Source: Pachyseris speciosa
Lineage: Eukaryota; Cnidaria; Anthozoa; Scleractinia; Pachyseridae
Direction of reading: 5' to 3'
DNA length: 64,000 nucleotides
NCBI GenBank assembly: GCA_016490735.1
Contig: JAEMWC010000049.1
Location: 1,659,501-1,723,500 of the forward strand
The stretch's first letter is position 1. Every line of letters starts with the position of its first letter. Position numbers and translations under genes: made by a program. The notes under the pieces are model-generated. The model saw only the letters and a list, made by a program, of their open reading frames with translations, did no database searches and had not been told where the DNA came from. Below are positions 42,776 through 54,299 of the stretch, one piece after another.

Positions 42776-43318
42776 GGGCCTGTTTACATGGAGGGAGGGT
42801 GCCCGGCTAACCGAGCTACTCTGTGAAGGCCAACGTTTCAAACGTTTCTTTAGAAAACGCATTGAATCGTTTACATGCTAGACAGGGTAGCCCGCCTTCC
42901 CGGGGACACCCTGTCTACTTGCCTGGGGCACCCTTCTAGCCAGGCTAGCTTTTGCCTGTGAACGGTTCGTGCCGGGTTATCCCGGCTAGCCGAGGTGAGA
43001 AGACAGTGGAAGCAGCGATATATTCCAGGTCAGCTTTTAAAGTTAACTACCCCTGGTGACAACGAACAATTACCAGAGTGCAAAATAACGACCCTACACA
43101 CTAAAAAGCGGCCGCTAACGCAACGAGCGATCAAAAAATTGAACTTACCGTTCAAAAAGTTTCCTTTATCCGCCATCTTGTTTGCTGTTCTCACGGCCGC
43201 TCTAAAAATAGCCCACTGACTATCCCGCTTAGGTGAGTTTCATGTAAAGGCTGGCTATGTTCCTCCTAGCCAGGTAACTCGGTTAGCCGGGGCACCCTCC
43301 CTCCATGTAAACAGACCC
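42776..43318. mobile_element. Harbinger-like MITE with TTA duplication, copy 1
   Basis: GGGCCTGTTTACATGGAGGG at the left and CCCTCCATGTAAACAGACCC at the right, exact apart from one base. TTA flanks both ends (42773-42775, 43319-43321). The interior has repeated CCCGGCTAACCGAG / GGCTAGCCGGG blocks. It is related to 57357-57616. Confidence 0.85.
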
Positions 43319-44243
43319 TTATACAAATTTCGCGATCCTGGAAAGGAACCTGATTTTGCTCACATATAATGTTATTTTCAAAAAATGGACAACCACTTTG
43401 AGTTTAAAACAAGACATGTTTCGATCGTTCAACGATCATCATCAGTTGTGAAATAGTTTACAGTTGTGATTTGAATTTATACTACCATTGACGCGTACAA
43501 TTTTTTTAAAAATTAACGGGCAATACTTAAATGCGCGAGACCTGGGACAATACATTTTATGAAATAGGATGTACATAGAGAGGCTAAGTATAAACAACAA
43601 AATAATTACAGCTATTGCACAAAATTGTCATAGTAAGTAAAACTAAATAACAAAAGGACTAACGCAATGGGAAACCACGTCAGAAAGAAAGAGTCAGCTC
43701 GGCATGTTTAAGCTGCTTGTTTAACGTGGGATTTTCCAAGCGGATATACGCGGCTTCTTTTAAAATTAGCTGAAATCTATTTGGTGCAGAATCCAAAATA
43801 GAAAAGGACCTCATTGAACAAAGTCTGCGGCATGTCTCAGACTGTTGTAATTGCTGGAAAATGTGCGAGTTCCTGTCCCTACTCAGATGTTCACGAATGC
43901 GTGTTGAGAGATGTCGACCGGTTTCGCTGATGTAACAGACATTACATCCTGCACAAGAAAATTTGTAAACAACACGCGAACGGAGATAGAAAGGCACAGG
44001 ATCCTTCACATGCACTAAACATACTACCGACTTTGAAAGAAGAAAAAACCAACTTGATTTAAATATTGGCACAGTAACGTGGAATGAGTTTCCGTAATCT
44101 TTTCTGCGCTTCCATAGAAAAGGGACCTACATAAGGTAACTTAAAATAGTAAGATGAAACAGATGGCTGAACCTGCGCGTTATCTGAAAGGCGGTTTTGA
44201 GTTCCATTAACGCATTGATTGACAACCTTCTCTATAATATTAA

Positions 44244-45779
44244 GGGGGTCTTCCACTCAAGACCACCTTTTTCTCCAAAATCAAACTAACTCAGTAGAAA
44301 TTACCATCATGCAACTTGTTGCCATGAATGATGACAAACGCAACGATGAATGAGTCTCTTGTTGCCATAGCAACAGAACAAGCTTTTGTCAAATATCTTT
44401 AATAGTGCTTCCTCGGTAAAAATAATTGAGCAGAAACACTTAGTCAGTGAGGCAAGAAACATATTTTTGCAAATTATGTATGTACTGATCTATGCTGTTA
44501 ACCTACACTTGTGGACTGACTCTGGTTATTTGCAGAGAGAAAAATCTTCAAAGTTTCACTTTGCCAAAAATGGGTATTTTCTGCCCATACCTACCATCAG
44601 TCTTTCAAATGTTATGAAAGAACAATTCAACAGATTGGCTTTATTTTGGTTCATTGCATGGAAGGTTTGTGTACCTCTAATTTGATCCCTAAAAAGCTGG
44701 TGAAAGTAAAATCATGAAAAGCAAATAATTGTTGCTATCTACAAATTCCATGCCAGTTTCAAATTTCAAACCTGTATAGGGTCACAAAAAAAATTGCTGT
44801 GGTCAGGTTTTGCCATCTTTTCCAGCAATATAACAGCAAAAGTGTTTGTTACACATGGGGAAAAGGGTAAAAAATCAAACAGGCATGACAGTGCACTTCT
44901 CCAGCAAAGTAATAGCATACAGATAGGATGTAAACAACATATCAGCTCAAAACTAGTGCAAGAATTAAATGAAAATGTTACCTCGCAAACGAGCAGTCTG
45001 AAAAAATCTTTTTATGACTCAATCCTTTATTCAGAGAGTAAACATTACAAAACAGGTCTTCTGCTTTCAAATTAAGGAGGAAGTTTGAGGAAAAAAGGCA
45101 AACAATAGCTCTCTCAGCTCCCTTTTTATCAGCAACCTCAACCAAGCAGCCAAACAGCAAGAATCTGCCCCCATTGCATCCTGGGAGGTTCCACATATCT
45201 TTGAGCGGGAAAGGCTCTTCCAAAACAATTTACCATTTTCTTTTAAGTCTCAGACCAGGCTTCAATCCTGCACCAAAAGTTGTTCGGGCACCTTCAGCAT
45301 TCAATGAAACTTCCGCCAGTGAAGATTGGAGCCCGGTGAGACAAGGCACATCTGCTTTTAGGCCCCCTGTCCACGAATAACAAACTGTCGGCAGATTCAA
45401 GCGAGCGTTCGAACAAAGTTTGTTGTATTCGCAGTGCCAATAAGCGGTTCTTTGGAATTGGCAAGGTTTAAGCCTTCTCAGCCCTTGATGATGAGCTCCG
45501 GCACCAGCAAATGACCCAAAACACAATAATTTAGGGCAATTTTGACCATTCCAAGGTAAATTCTGCAAATGATTCAGTCGACCAGAGAGGGAGTTCAAAT
45601 GAGCCGAGTATGGCCATGTGACCAGCAGTCATGTGACAAGATACATGCATAATGATACCCAGTCCTCCATCAAATCTTTGGAGAAATAAGAGTTTTAGAC
45701 CCCCCCCCCCCCCCCCCCCCAACTCACTTTTAGCAAAAAACTCATGGTTTCTTCATATGCTCTTCAGTGGAAGACCACC
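44244..45779. mobile_element. 1.5-kb TTAA-flanked DNA element inserted in the Penelope copy
   Basis: Starts GGGGGTCTTCCACTCAAG and ends CTTCAGTGGAAGACCACC, inverse to each other; TTAA lies on both sides (44240-44243, 45780-45783). A TTAA duplication is typical of piggyBac and Kolobok. The GG-start is closer to Kolobok. ORFs inside (44386-44685, 45230-45598) show no transposase signature; it is probably non-autonomous. Confidence 0.85.
45699..45721. repeat. Poly-C run
   Basis: More than 20 consecutive C; length is likely unreliable in assembly. Confidence 0.9.
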
Positions 45780-46019
45780 TTAACAGGGAAGAGGTTTTTT
45801 CGTAAAATAAAAGTGAGATTCTTTATGTCATTATGAAAGCCCAGCCAAGAGTTGTCAATTTTGTAAACCCTGTCAACCAGTGTTCTAACAAGACCAATTT
45901 TGTAGGAGAATGCAGTAAAACTGAAATAGTTGGTAAGGAGAACTCAAAGTGGTTGTCCATTTTTAAAAATAATATTATTTTCACTTTCAAATTTTGCTGA
46001 CAGCAGAAAAAAATTCCAT

Positions 46020-46700
46020 ATTTTTCCTTTTTTTTTCTTTTCACAATCCCAGTACCCTCCGATTATTAAAAATATTATATATTGCATAAACTACACCTAA
46101 TTTAATGTTATTTGAATTTTTCGTTTCCAGAAAACTTTTCGATAAATGTTTTAATTTAAAATAAACTGACGAAGAGACAAACCCAGTAGAATGGAATATA
46201 AATGCACCTCCAATATAATTAAACATGGAAACGTTGATTATCAGTCTGAATTGTTGCTGCCGGACATGTGTAATCTGGATGACGCAAGCTGAAGTTGTGT
46301 CAGTGAACAAGCACAAAGACCATGCGATTCAAGTTATTAATTCAGTTCATGACTCGCCAAACCAGGCAAACAGACAAAGCATCGAGTCCATTCAAGAATT
46401 CATGCAAAATGTGGAGCTTACCTCCGTCCGCGATGGTTTGAGAGTTATTGCATTCTCTAGAGATGGTCGCGACTTTCACCTCATCCGATAAAACAACCAA
46501 TGGACGAATTACAAATATGGCCAACATTGACATAATACTTCTTTCGTTTTTTTGTTCTGTTTTTTTTTTTTCAGCAAGTGAAGAAAAAAATGCCGGAAAG
46601 TGAGCGACTGAAAGTAGACAACCTACTGAGGCGGCTGAAATTAATTTGCTACAAGTACTTATCTAGCTAGAAACAAAAAAGGACATCATTATGTTCACTT
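46020..46700. other. No gene recognised
   Basis: An 88-codon ORF at 46225-46491 has no domain. The region is to the left of the duplicated block. Confidence 0.35.
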
Positions 46701-46930
46701 ACTTGCAGATGTAAGGAAACCAAGACAAGAAGGACTCACAGCTGACACTTAATACTTTAATGATTATAAAAAATGTATTCGCACTCATAGTCATTGAATG
46801 TTAGATATTTTACACCTTTCAAAGGGGATAGAATCTTAGTTATCCAAAGCACAGACCAATCGCTAATGATGCTGCCTCAGTCGAGCAGGAAGACTACAAT
46901 TGTACTGTGTTATGTAAGCACACATATTTG

Positions 46931-46933
<3 letters not shown>

Positions 46934-46982
<49 letters not shown>
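46934..46982. repeat. (CA)n microsatellite
   Basis: About 24 CA units. Confidence 0.95.
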
Positions 46983-46984
<2 letters not shown>

Positions 46985-47106
46985 TTTCTTCGAAATCTTA
47001 TTAGTTTTAAATCAATAGCCCTCAGGGTGAAAAAGTCACGTAGTCGGTTGTTAGCTAGGTTTTTAAAATTCTATTTGTACCAAAAAACTAAACAACCAGT
47101 CGTTGA

Positions 47107-47107
<1 letters not shown>

Positions 47108-47165
<58 letters not shown>
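47108..47165. repeat. (ATT)n microsatellite
   Basis: About 19 ATT units. Confidence 0.95.
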
Positions 47166-47166
<1 letters not shown>

Positions 47167-47454
47167 GATCGCTCTAACCTAGCTAAGATCGTACGATAGT
47201 TAACACCAAGGTATTCAGTCCTCGTTTCTGTCTATTATCGACCCTAAAAATTGATTGTATGGGTTGTTTCATAATTTATGCCTATAATATCCTTAACAAA
47301 TACTTTATTTGAGTGTCAACAGTATTTAACGTACACGCAGTGTGCTCACTGGAAATCAAAAAAATCATTTCTAGCACGCACTTGTTGCCAAATTTATAGA
47401 ACACTTAAATCACACAGATTACAAACTTCAGTTTTTTAAGCAACACTGTCTATA

Positions 47455-47535
47455 TGGCAGAGTTTTTGGGATGGTAGGTCGATAGCAACACTGTCTATAT
47501 GGCAGAGTTTTTGGGATGGTAGGTCGATAGCAACG
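47455..47535 (-). repeat. 42-bp tandem duplication at the stop codon of copy A
   Basis: The segment coding for the last residues and the TAG (ATATGGCAGAGTTTTTGGGA on the plus strand) is repeated once directly downstream. Copy B has a single version. Confidence 0.8.
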
Positions 47536-50307
47536 CTGTCGTCGTAAGCCCCCACCAATTAGTGATTGTTTTTTTGTCTTGAAGATCACTTACGTTTGAC
47601 CTTCTGTGCAGTTTGCCATCTTTAACTTGAAACAATGGAGAGTTGTTTGGCACTTCCTGGTCAACAAATGGTATCAGATCGATCACCACAGCAGGGTCAG
47701 GAGCTTTGCTGGGGTTTCTGTAAGCCTCGTAAACTTGATTGACTGAATTTTGAACAGCCTCGACTGCAATCCTTAGGTTATCTTTGCTCTTTTCTTTCAG
47801 CAACATTCCATCGCCATATGCAATCCACTTGTCTCCCCTCTTGTTTGTGACACGCAGGCCAAACTTGTTGTCTTCATCGTGCATGTACTTACAGAGCAAG
47901 TGGCCATCTCTTCCAAGCCAAATTGCCTTTCCCAGCTCAACTCGTGGGGTCCTGGAAGTGACAGTTAAATAGGCGTCACCGTTACTGTGCGGGAGCTTAA
48001 GACGTCTGGTGGAGAGTGAGTTTTTTAACACTAATTTCTTGGGTGCATTCTGGATATTCACTATTTTTTAAATCATCACAAAGGCAACAACTTTCAAAAA
48101 GAATGACTTAGCTTTGCTTTTGTTTGTCTTTTGTTTAGTACTGAATATATTAATTATTGATATATCAATCAATAATTGAGTTAACCGTGTATTCGATCAC
48201 TACTCTCTTACGACACTGGTTGAATCATTCTAACACGGCGTCGTATAGATAATTAAATTACATGAACAAGGAAAGCGATGAGAAAAATGAGGATGATGCT
48301 GCTAATTACAGGGACCACGCAGGTGGAGAGGCCGGTGGGGTGGGGGGAAGGGCCCCCCACCTTTTTGTGTAAAAAATAATAAATTAAGTAAAAGACAAAT
48401 CCAAAAAAGTACTTTCACGGGATACCAATGCTTGGCTAAAGGTGGCGGAGCTCGTGGGAAAACATCCAAATCTATGATTGGTTCCTTTCGATCCTGTCTC
48501 ATGAAATAAATTTTAAAATCACTATCTTCACAATTCGTACACTTAGTATAGTCTTCTGTTGGTGATTAAAATGGGGTTGACAGACCAACGCGACTCCTCA
48601 TGCTGTGTGCCCATTGTGTAAACTCGAAAAGCATGCTTGTCTTTAAGCGATTTTCCTTTTCCATAAGAAATCAACTAATGTTCCTTGAATATCTCTCTGA
48701 GTAATGGTCGTTCTTGTATTAAGCCGCGGCTACACGAGCGATTTCTTGCTTGCGATGGTGAAAATCACCCGTGTAGCCACCCTCGCACAGGTGATGCGAC
48801 AGCTCAAAAAATCGCAGAAAAAGAATCGCGAAAAATTAAACTCATTCAATTTCTCGCGATTTTTTTCTTGGGACTTTTTACCTGTTGCGTTGTCAGTTCA
48901 AGGGTCGCTACACTTGCGATTTTCATCGCGCGCTGGTGACGCGACAAAATTGAAAAAACCGCATCACCGGCGCGAGCGAAAAATCGCTCGTGTAGCCGCG
49001 GCTTTAGATGCCATTTGTCCATTAGTACGTTTTTCAAACATGGTAACGATGGCTGAAATTGCGTAACGAAGGATAGAAGCCTCTTGTGCGTTCTCTGTTT
49101 CTGTGTTAGAGCTGTTTTTCTAGATCTGTCCGCATAGTTAACTTCTAAGAGTATCTCTTCCACCATTTTCTTAGGGTAACTTCTAGAGATAAGACGCGTA
49201 AGGCAAATGGCAAATGAATTTGTTGGTCGTAACGGCAATCGAAAGAGGAATTTCAATAAATTCAGAGAATCCGATTTCGTGACAGTAAGCCACAAAAATA
49301 AATGAACCAAAGTTATGATTACTCTACCTTCGTTTACAAAGTACGTAAAGTGTGATTACAAAGTTCATTTCCTCACTATAACATTTCTCTAAATGCTTGA
49401 ATTGAGTTGAAAGTGTAGAAAATGATATCACTTGAGCTAATAAAGTATGTTAACTGCAAGGCAAAGCTTATAAAAACTACTCCGCGGGCCCTGAATTAAA
49501 GTCTGATTAATCACCTGATGTGTCCACTAGCGAAGCTGTCAGTCAGAAAATGGCAAGCAAATGCATCCATGGAAAAAGCTTCATGGAGAAGCTTCTTCGC
49601 TTCCTCCCCGCTACAATTTCCAGCTTCTCGTGCTTTATCTATCGCCCGCTGATGGCCAGCAGCGTACGAATGCTTTGCATAAGGGAGGAAATGGTCGTGG
49701 TTATTTTCAGCTAATCTTAGCATCCTCCCAGGTTTGACTGGCACTCCACCAACCCATATTCCGCCAGTAATTTCGTCCCATATTCTTGCAGCAACAGCTT
49801 CACCTGACTCAATTTCTCTCTTTAACGTAGCCAGCAACTTGTCTAACTCATCCTGTAGCTCATCCTTCGATACACGTGCCAGGGTGTTGTAAGCATCTGT
49901 AAAGCGCTGGTACCGACCAGAGTCCTCTTGATCAACAGGATCGATGATTGGTTGATGCGGTAAACCATAATAATCGCCAGCGAGCGCTATAATCTCCTCG
50001 AACCTTATCACCACACCATTGGGAAGAGTGAGGACTCTTAGTTCATCGATCTTATGACCTTCCCAATCCTATGATGTTCACCTCCATCAAACAGCAGGTG
50101 CAGCCCAGTTCCTGTGTTTCGGTGTTTACCTCCGTCAAACGTCTTCTTGAAGACCAAATCCGTAATCGTCCGGAAGGCGTGCTCCCCAATGTTTTGGTGT
50201 TCACCTGCGTCAAAAAGAATCACTCCCCCGGTGATTTGCCCCGTTTTTCGGTGTTCATCTCCGGCTGAACTATCGTCAGTCTTTTTGTGTTCACCTCCAA
50301 AAGACAT
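47495..50307 (-). CDS. GGEH-repeat plus phospholipase C / S1-P1-nuclease-like gene, copy A (2 exons, frame disrupted in N-terminus)
   Basis: Exon 1 runs from ATG 50307 to 49515 and exon 2 from 47951 to 47495, joined by a GT-AG phase 2 intron with GHI-R-TPRVELG across the junction. Residues 1 to about 85 are five GGEHxxIG-type repeats. The main domain follows: VVIRFEEIIALAGDYYG, NNHDHFLPYAKHSYAAGH, DAFACHFLTDSFASGHIR, then exon 2 with YMHDEDNKFGL and GDKWIAYGDG. The clustered His/Asp pattern resembles zinc-dependent phospholipase C / S1-P1 nuclease-like proteins known mostly from bacteria; activity is unproven. A 1-nt loss near 50050, relative to copy B, puts the repeats out of frame with the domain, so the copy may be dead or the base an assembly error. 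No signal peptide. Confidence 0.6.
48180..48700. other. Intron of copy A, no feature
   Basis: Intronic, non-coding; a C-rich stretch near 48340. Confidence 0.4.
48722..49003. mobile_element. Harbinger-like MITE with TTA duplication, in intron of copy A
   Basis: AGCCGCGGCTACACGAGCGA and its exact inverse at the right end; TTA at 48719-48721 and 49004-49006. Copy B lacks it, so it inserted after the duplication. Confidence 0.85.
50041..50307 (-). repeat. GGEH peptide repeats, copy A (5 units)
   Basis: Five in-frame units with core (G)GEHxxIG spaced 13-25 residues, for example DAGEHQNIG and DGGEHHRIG. At DNA level the core reads GGAGGTGAACACC. Confidence 0.75.
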
Positions 50308-50749
50308 CTTACGCACTCTCAGTCTCAACCTATCAAAACATTATATTTGTTTAACATATTCGAACATTTTTAAAGTTGAGATATTATTTTGCATTTAGTA
50401 GACAAAATCGCTTCGTCGGTGATCTTAGCAAGTGTTCAAGTCATGCAGTATTCCAGAGATGAAACAGCATTCCTAGTTACATTTTTAGTTGAGTTATTTT
50501 TAGTCTACCGAAAAAATGTTTTTAAAAAGATTCTTTGACTTCTTTTGGAAGTCACGAAGTGTTTTCGGGTGCTTGTGCATGAATGACCTAAATTGAACTG
50601 TAATAACGTGTACCAATGCTGCCTGAAAGTTATTATTTCTTGGCTGTAATTGTCAGACCTTTGAACCTTAAGAATTCTTTTAGCTTCCTTGAATGCCATC
50701 CCTGTGTTAGTTTTGCACGAGTAAATGTTATGAAACACTACAGAGTAAT

Positions 50750-51456
50750 CAGGGGCGTAGCGAGCCTATAGGCCCTTAGGCCTGGGCCTAAAAATTTTCA
50801 GCCTACCCGTCCAATATATTATTGTGCCGTTGTGAGAGATAAACAATTTCCTGAAATTCTTCGTGAACGTTATAAAAAGGAAACGCAATTTATCAACGTA
50901 TCTTAGGAGTATAACAATCGCAACCACTCTGTAAGGGTGAGATTACGAAGGCAAGGGAAAACTTAGGAGCCCGCAGGCTATGAAAAGTGCTAACTACAAT
51001 CGTACTGTGATTACATATTGCAAAACAGCGAAGCTCCTGGGCAGCCATGGCGAAGGGGAACCATCGACAGTTTCTTCTAGAAATAGTTTTTTTTTTGTTT
51101 GTTTCTTTCTTTCTCAAATTTGTGTGCTTGGTAAAGGGGAGTTCAGGTCACATTCATTCATGGCAAAATAAAACGGCCATTTCTTGCTTAGGGAATACTG
51201 GATTATGTAAATCTTGGTTCCCTGGCTAAAAATTATGGTAAAATTCCAGGTATATATCTTGACTTCACAAACACTTTTTGAGTCTGAGGAATACATGAAA
51301 TGGTTTCAGTAAAAAAAAAAATTCCCGGGGGAGTATGCCCCCTGACCCCCTAGAAGCTCGCAACTTCGGCGGTCGATACACGCCTTCGGCGTGATAACGA
51401 CTCTCGCGTTAAAAACAGGCCTACAACTATTCAAAAACCTCGCTACGCCCCTGTGA
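50750..51456. mobile_element. MITE with CAGGGGCGTAGCGAG ends
   Basis: CAGGGGCGTAGCGAG at the left and CTCGCTACGCCCCTG at the right are exact inverse. CAGGG-type ends are common in hAT elements, but no clear 8-bp duplication is seen. Copy-A specific. Confidence 0.75.
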
Positions 51457-51639
51457 GTTCTTAGATTGAAACGTATTTCATCTGTAGAAAGACAACTTGA
51501 AATTTCTACATATATCTTATTTCGTTTGTTTAGCCGTGCTTAATGGAAGAAACAAAAGCCGGAAAACTGACAGTGTTCGCAGGATAATGGGGGACGATCC
51601 AAACGAGGTATTTACGTACTGCTATTTTAGCTGATACAA

Positions 51640-51797
51640 TTTAGGCACCCTACTTAAGAATCACATCGGGAACACTATGCCAACATGGGTAAAAATGATA
51701 CCCTATTTAACGATTGAGAACCTCAAAAACCATACCCTATCCCACGGCACATAGCTATATAGCCCATGTGTGGGAGTACCCCTCCCCGGGGAACCAA
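51640..51797. mobile_element. GGGGTACTCCC MITE family, fragment
   Basis: Ends GGGAGTACCCCTCCCCGGGG with internal ATACCCTATTTAA and ATACCCTATCCCA blocks. The left end is missing. Confidence 0.6.
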
Positions 51798-52194
51798 CCT
51801 CGTCACAACTTCTGTACCAAGGACCCGACTAATTGCACTCGTCCAACAGCAGAGGAAAACACAAAGAGGTTTATTCTGACTCTCAAGTCGTAACAAAAGA
51901 CGCAACCTCAGTATAACTTATGGTGCACCATAGATGTTACTATAGATGGTTTTCACGTGACGTCATAAAAACTAAAATTCAAAAGTAAACAGACTTTTTG
52001 CATTTTTATCTTTAAAAAAACGTAAAAAAAACGTTAAAGACACTCTAGAAATGTATCTGCTTGCATGTTTTCAGCTCGGTAGCTTGCTTTCTTTTGAAAA
52101 TGGAGCAGTTTGAATGTTAGAGTTTTTCACAGTGCGTGACATAAAGATGTCTGCTCTCAAGCATGTCACTTACATGAAAACATCGATTCCTGGG

Positions 52195-52345
52195 GTGCCT
52201 GTGACCCTCCCCTCCGCGCCCCCCCCCCCCCCCCCCCCAAACAACCTACAATATTCAGGTGGCAATCTGGTGAGTACCCTCTGTTTGACACAGTGTGACC
52301 TCTCCCTCCCGCCCTTTGAAAAATCCTGGCTACGCCCCTGAAGCT
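52195..52345. mobile_element. Fragment of a MITE ending CTGGCTACGCCCCTG
   Basis: Right end like that of 50750-51456; the left part has a poly-C run of about 20. Confidence 0.5.
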
Positions 52346-52708
52346 TCTATGTGAATGTTTGAAAGCTCAAAAGAGAGAACAAAGCCTTGAGATAGCTAAA
52401 GTAAGAAACATATCAGACTTATGTTTTAACTCGTTTCCGGCCGCCATCTTGGTGTGGTTCCTCAGAGGTACACCAAAATTGCGTTTCCATACAAAACACT
52501 ATAATTTTGATTGGTACATTTTGACGAATAACTCGAGTACGGGATATTGCACGGCCCTGAGACTTTGGCATGTTGTTTATTTGTTACTCTTCTATAATAT
52601 CACAATTTCTTGACTTTATCTACTGAATGGTTGATGATTCTATATTTTCACTTGCGTGACTGAAACGATCCGAGCAGATGTAACTGATATAAAATCGCAA
52701 GTAGCATG

Positions 52709-53115
52709 GCCCGGGGGGGGTACTCCCAGAAAATGTGGGTGGGGGTGTGCGGCCCGCCTCCTAAGAGCTTTACCCTATTTCAAACCAAAATCTGCGATTT
52801 TCCCTTCCCTATTTCAGACCTGACCAAAAATTTGATACCCTATTTCAGACCTATTTCACGTACACAGTTGGCGTAAACATAATTAAAAGACAAAAAAGAA
52901 GGGCTTTTGTTGGTGGTCTTATTGGCTAAAGATGAACTTAGCTTCTTCCAAAAATATACCGAATTCAAGACAAGAGCGCAGAAACCATACCCTATTTCAG
53001 ACTAAAATGGTTAAAACTGATACCCTATTTCAGACCACAACGGCTAAAAAACATACCCTTTGGTGCTGCACATACCTATACAGCTCATATAAGGCAGTAC
53101 CATCCCCCCGGGTAG
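52709..53115. mobile_element. GGGGTACTCCC MITE family, copy 5
   Basis: CCCGGGGGGGGTACTCCCAG at the left and AGTACCATCCCCCCGGGTAG at the right. Very close to copy 3, including CAGTTGGCGTAAACATAATT. Confidence 0.75.
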
Positions 53116-53352
53116 CATGGTTATGTACTTACAAAAGTCCTTGTTTGTCAATATCTTTCCTTTGTTTAAAAGTACAGTGTGGCAAAAAACTACGTGCTAG
53201 AGCAAAAGATCTACCCTAAAATTCAGAATTTAGGTGAACAGTTATCGTGGAAAATTTATACGAGGACAGTGAAACGGGAGACGCTAAATTAATTTTTTAT
53301 AGACGCGAAGAGCAACGATGAGTTCATGGCTCGTTTAAGGAACTAAAGACCG

Positions 53353-53625
53353 GTGGATTGCATTCAAAATCTAGAAATTCAAGCCATTGAAAAGTGCTTA
53401 AAGCGGGTGTGCAAATGTACGTGTCCAATTGACAACTGGCCTCCTGACAAGGAAGGCAAGGAAGGTCCCGAATATTGCATCACCGACTTCCAGTTTTTCC
53501 GGGAATGTCACGCAGCAATGACTACAGAGTTAATTTGGCGATTACAAAAAAATGTCCGACTCTTAAAGCCATTTAAACGCACTTCGGAAAAAATTCACAT
53601 CGTCTGGTATAAAATGAGCTGGTAA
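53353..53625 (+). CDS. Hypothetical ORF, possibly an exon
   Basis: 90 codons without an in-frame ATG start. Cys-containing N-terminal part (KRVCKCTCPIDNWPPD) and a basic tail. A possible acceptor (TTTTTTATAG) lies upstream near 53303. No family recognised and no equivalent in the homologous block after 63.2 kb, so it may be chance. Confidence 0.2.
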   Translation: MDCIQNLEIQAIEKCLKRVCKCTCPIDNWPPDKEGKEGPEYCITDFQFFRECHAAMTTELIWRLQKNVRLLKPFKRTSEKIHIVWYKMSW

Positions 53626-54299
53626 CCCCATAATCTATACTACCCCTACGAACTAAATTATGTTACGTATACAGCTACCTTCACAGAAGCGATATTAGTC
53701 ATATTAGTCTGAAGATGTCGTTTACAGAGTATGCATAGTTCAGGATAGTTAGACTAAACTAGTTAATCGTGATCTTCGATGACTCTGCGGACGTCACATT
53801 GACTTTGGGAGTAGTTAATAAGGAAAAGCCGGCTGTTCAAACATGGCTGAAAACCGGTAAAGCAGCTTTCTACAGAAAACTACATGATGGCTTTTTAAAG
53901 CGTCCCGTTGGCTCGGTTCGGTTTACATGTAACATAAAAATCAGAAACAGGAAAAATAAAAATTGCGCTGTAGAAGATAAGCAACACGCGAAGGGACTTC
54001 CGATCTTATCTTATAAACGGAAGCCGGAATTGAATGAGGTGCTGAATTAGAACCGGGAATTAAGAAGAACGTTTGGTAGTAGCCTGCATTTTGATCTAAT
54101 CAGTATAAAGATTCAGTTTAAGACCGTATAGCAATGTTACTGTATATTGGTATCCACTGTACCTTTAGCCTACAGTCGAACTCTTTCTCCCGGTTGAACG
54201 CAGCAGTTGTCAGTCAGTCTTGGCACCCAACAGTAGAACTGAACCAAGCCCCACTAATCGTGGTAATTTAAACGTTCAGATATTAATATTCAACAATGT

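Larger units (their letters stand above)
43680..46010 (-). pseudogene. Penelope-like element 3' half, interrupted by a DNA element
   Basis: Minus-strand reading: NYFSFTAFSYKIGLVRTLVD (about 45930-45870) and RKNLFPV (to about 45785), then a 1.5-kb insertion (44244-45779), then KVVNQCVNG, YFKLPYVGPFSMEAQKRLRK (44160-44095) and, frameshifted near 44065, the GIY-YIG endonuclease VVYKFSCAGCNVCYISETGR, HLSTRIREHLSRDRNSHIF, ending at 43680. The CxxC pair and REHL are typical of endonuclease-positive Penelope elements. The 5' part of RT, with YVDD, is absent. 43400-43450 carries a GATCGTTCAACGATC palindrome near the 3' end. Confidence 0.9.

Noticed and set aside
45230..45598. 122-codon minus-strand ORF inside the TTAA-flanked element
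   Set aside because: No transposase motif (DDE/D pattern not evident); treated as chance.
48704..49310. ORFs of 120 and 154 codons
   Set aside because: They read through the TTA-flanked MITE in the intron of copy A.
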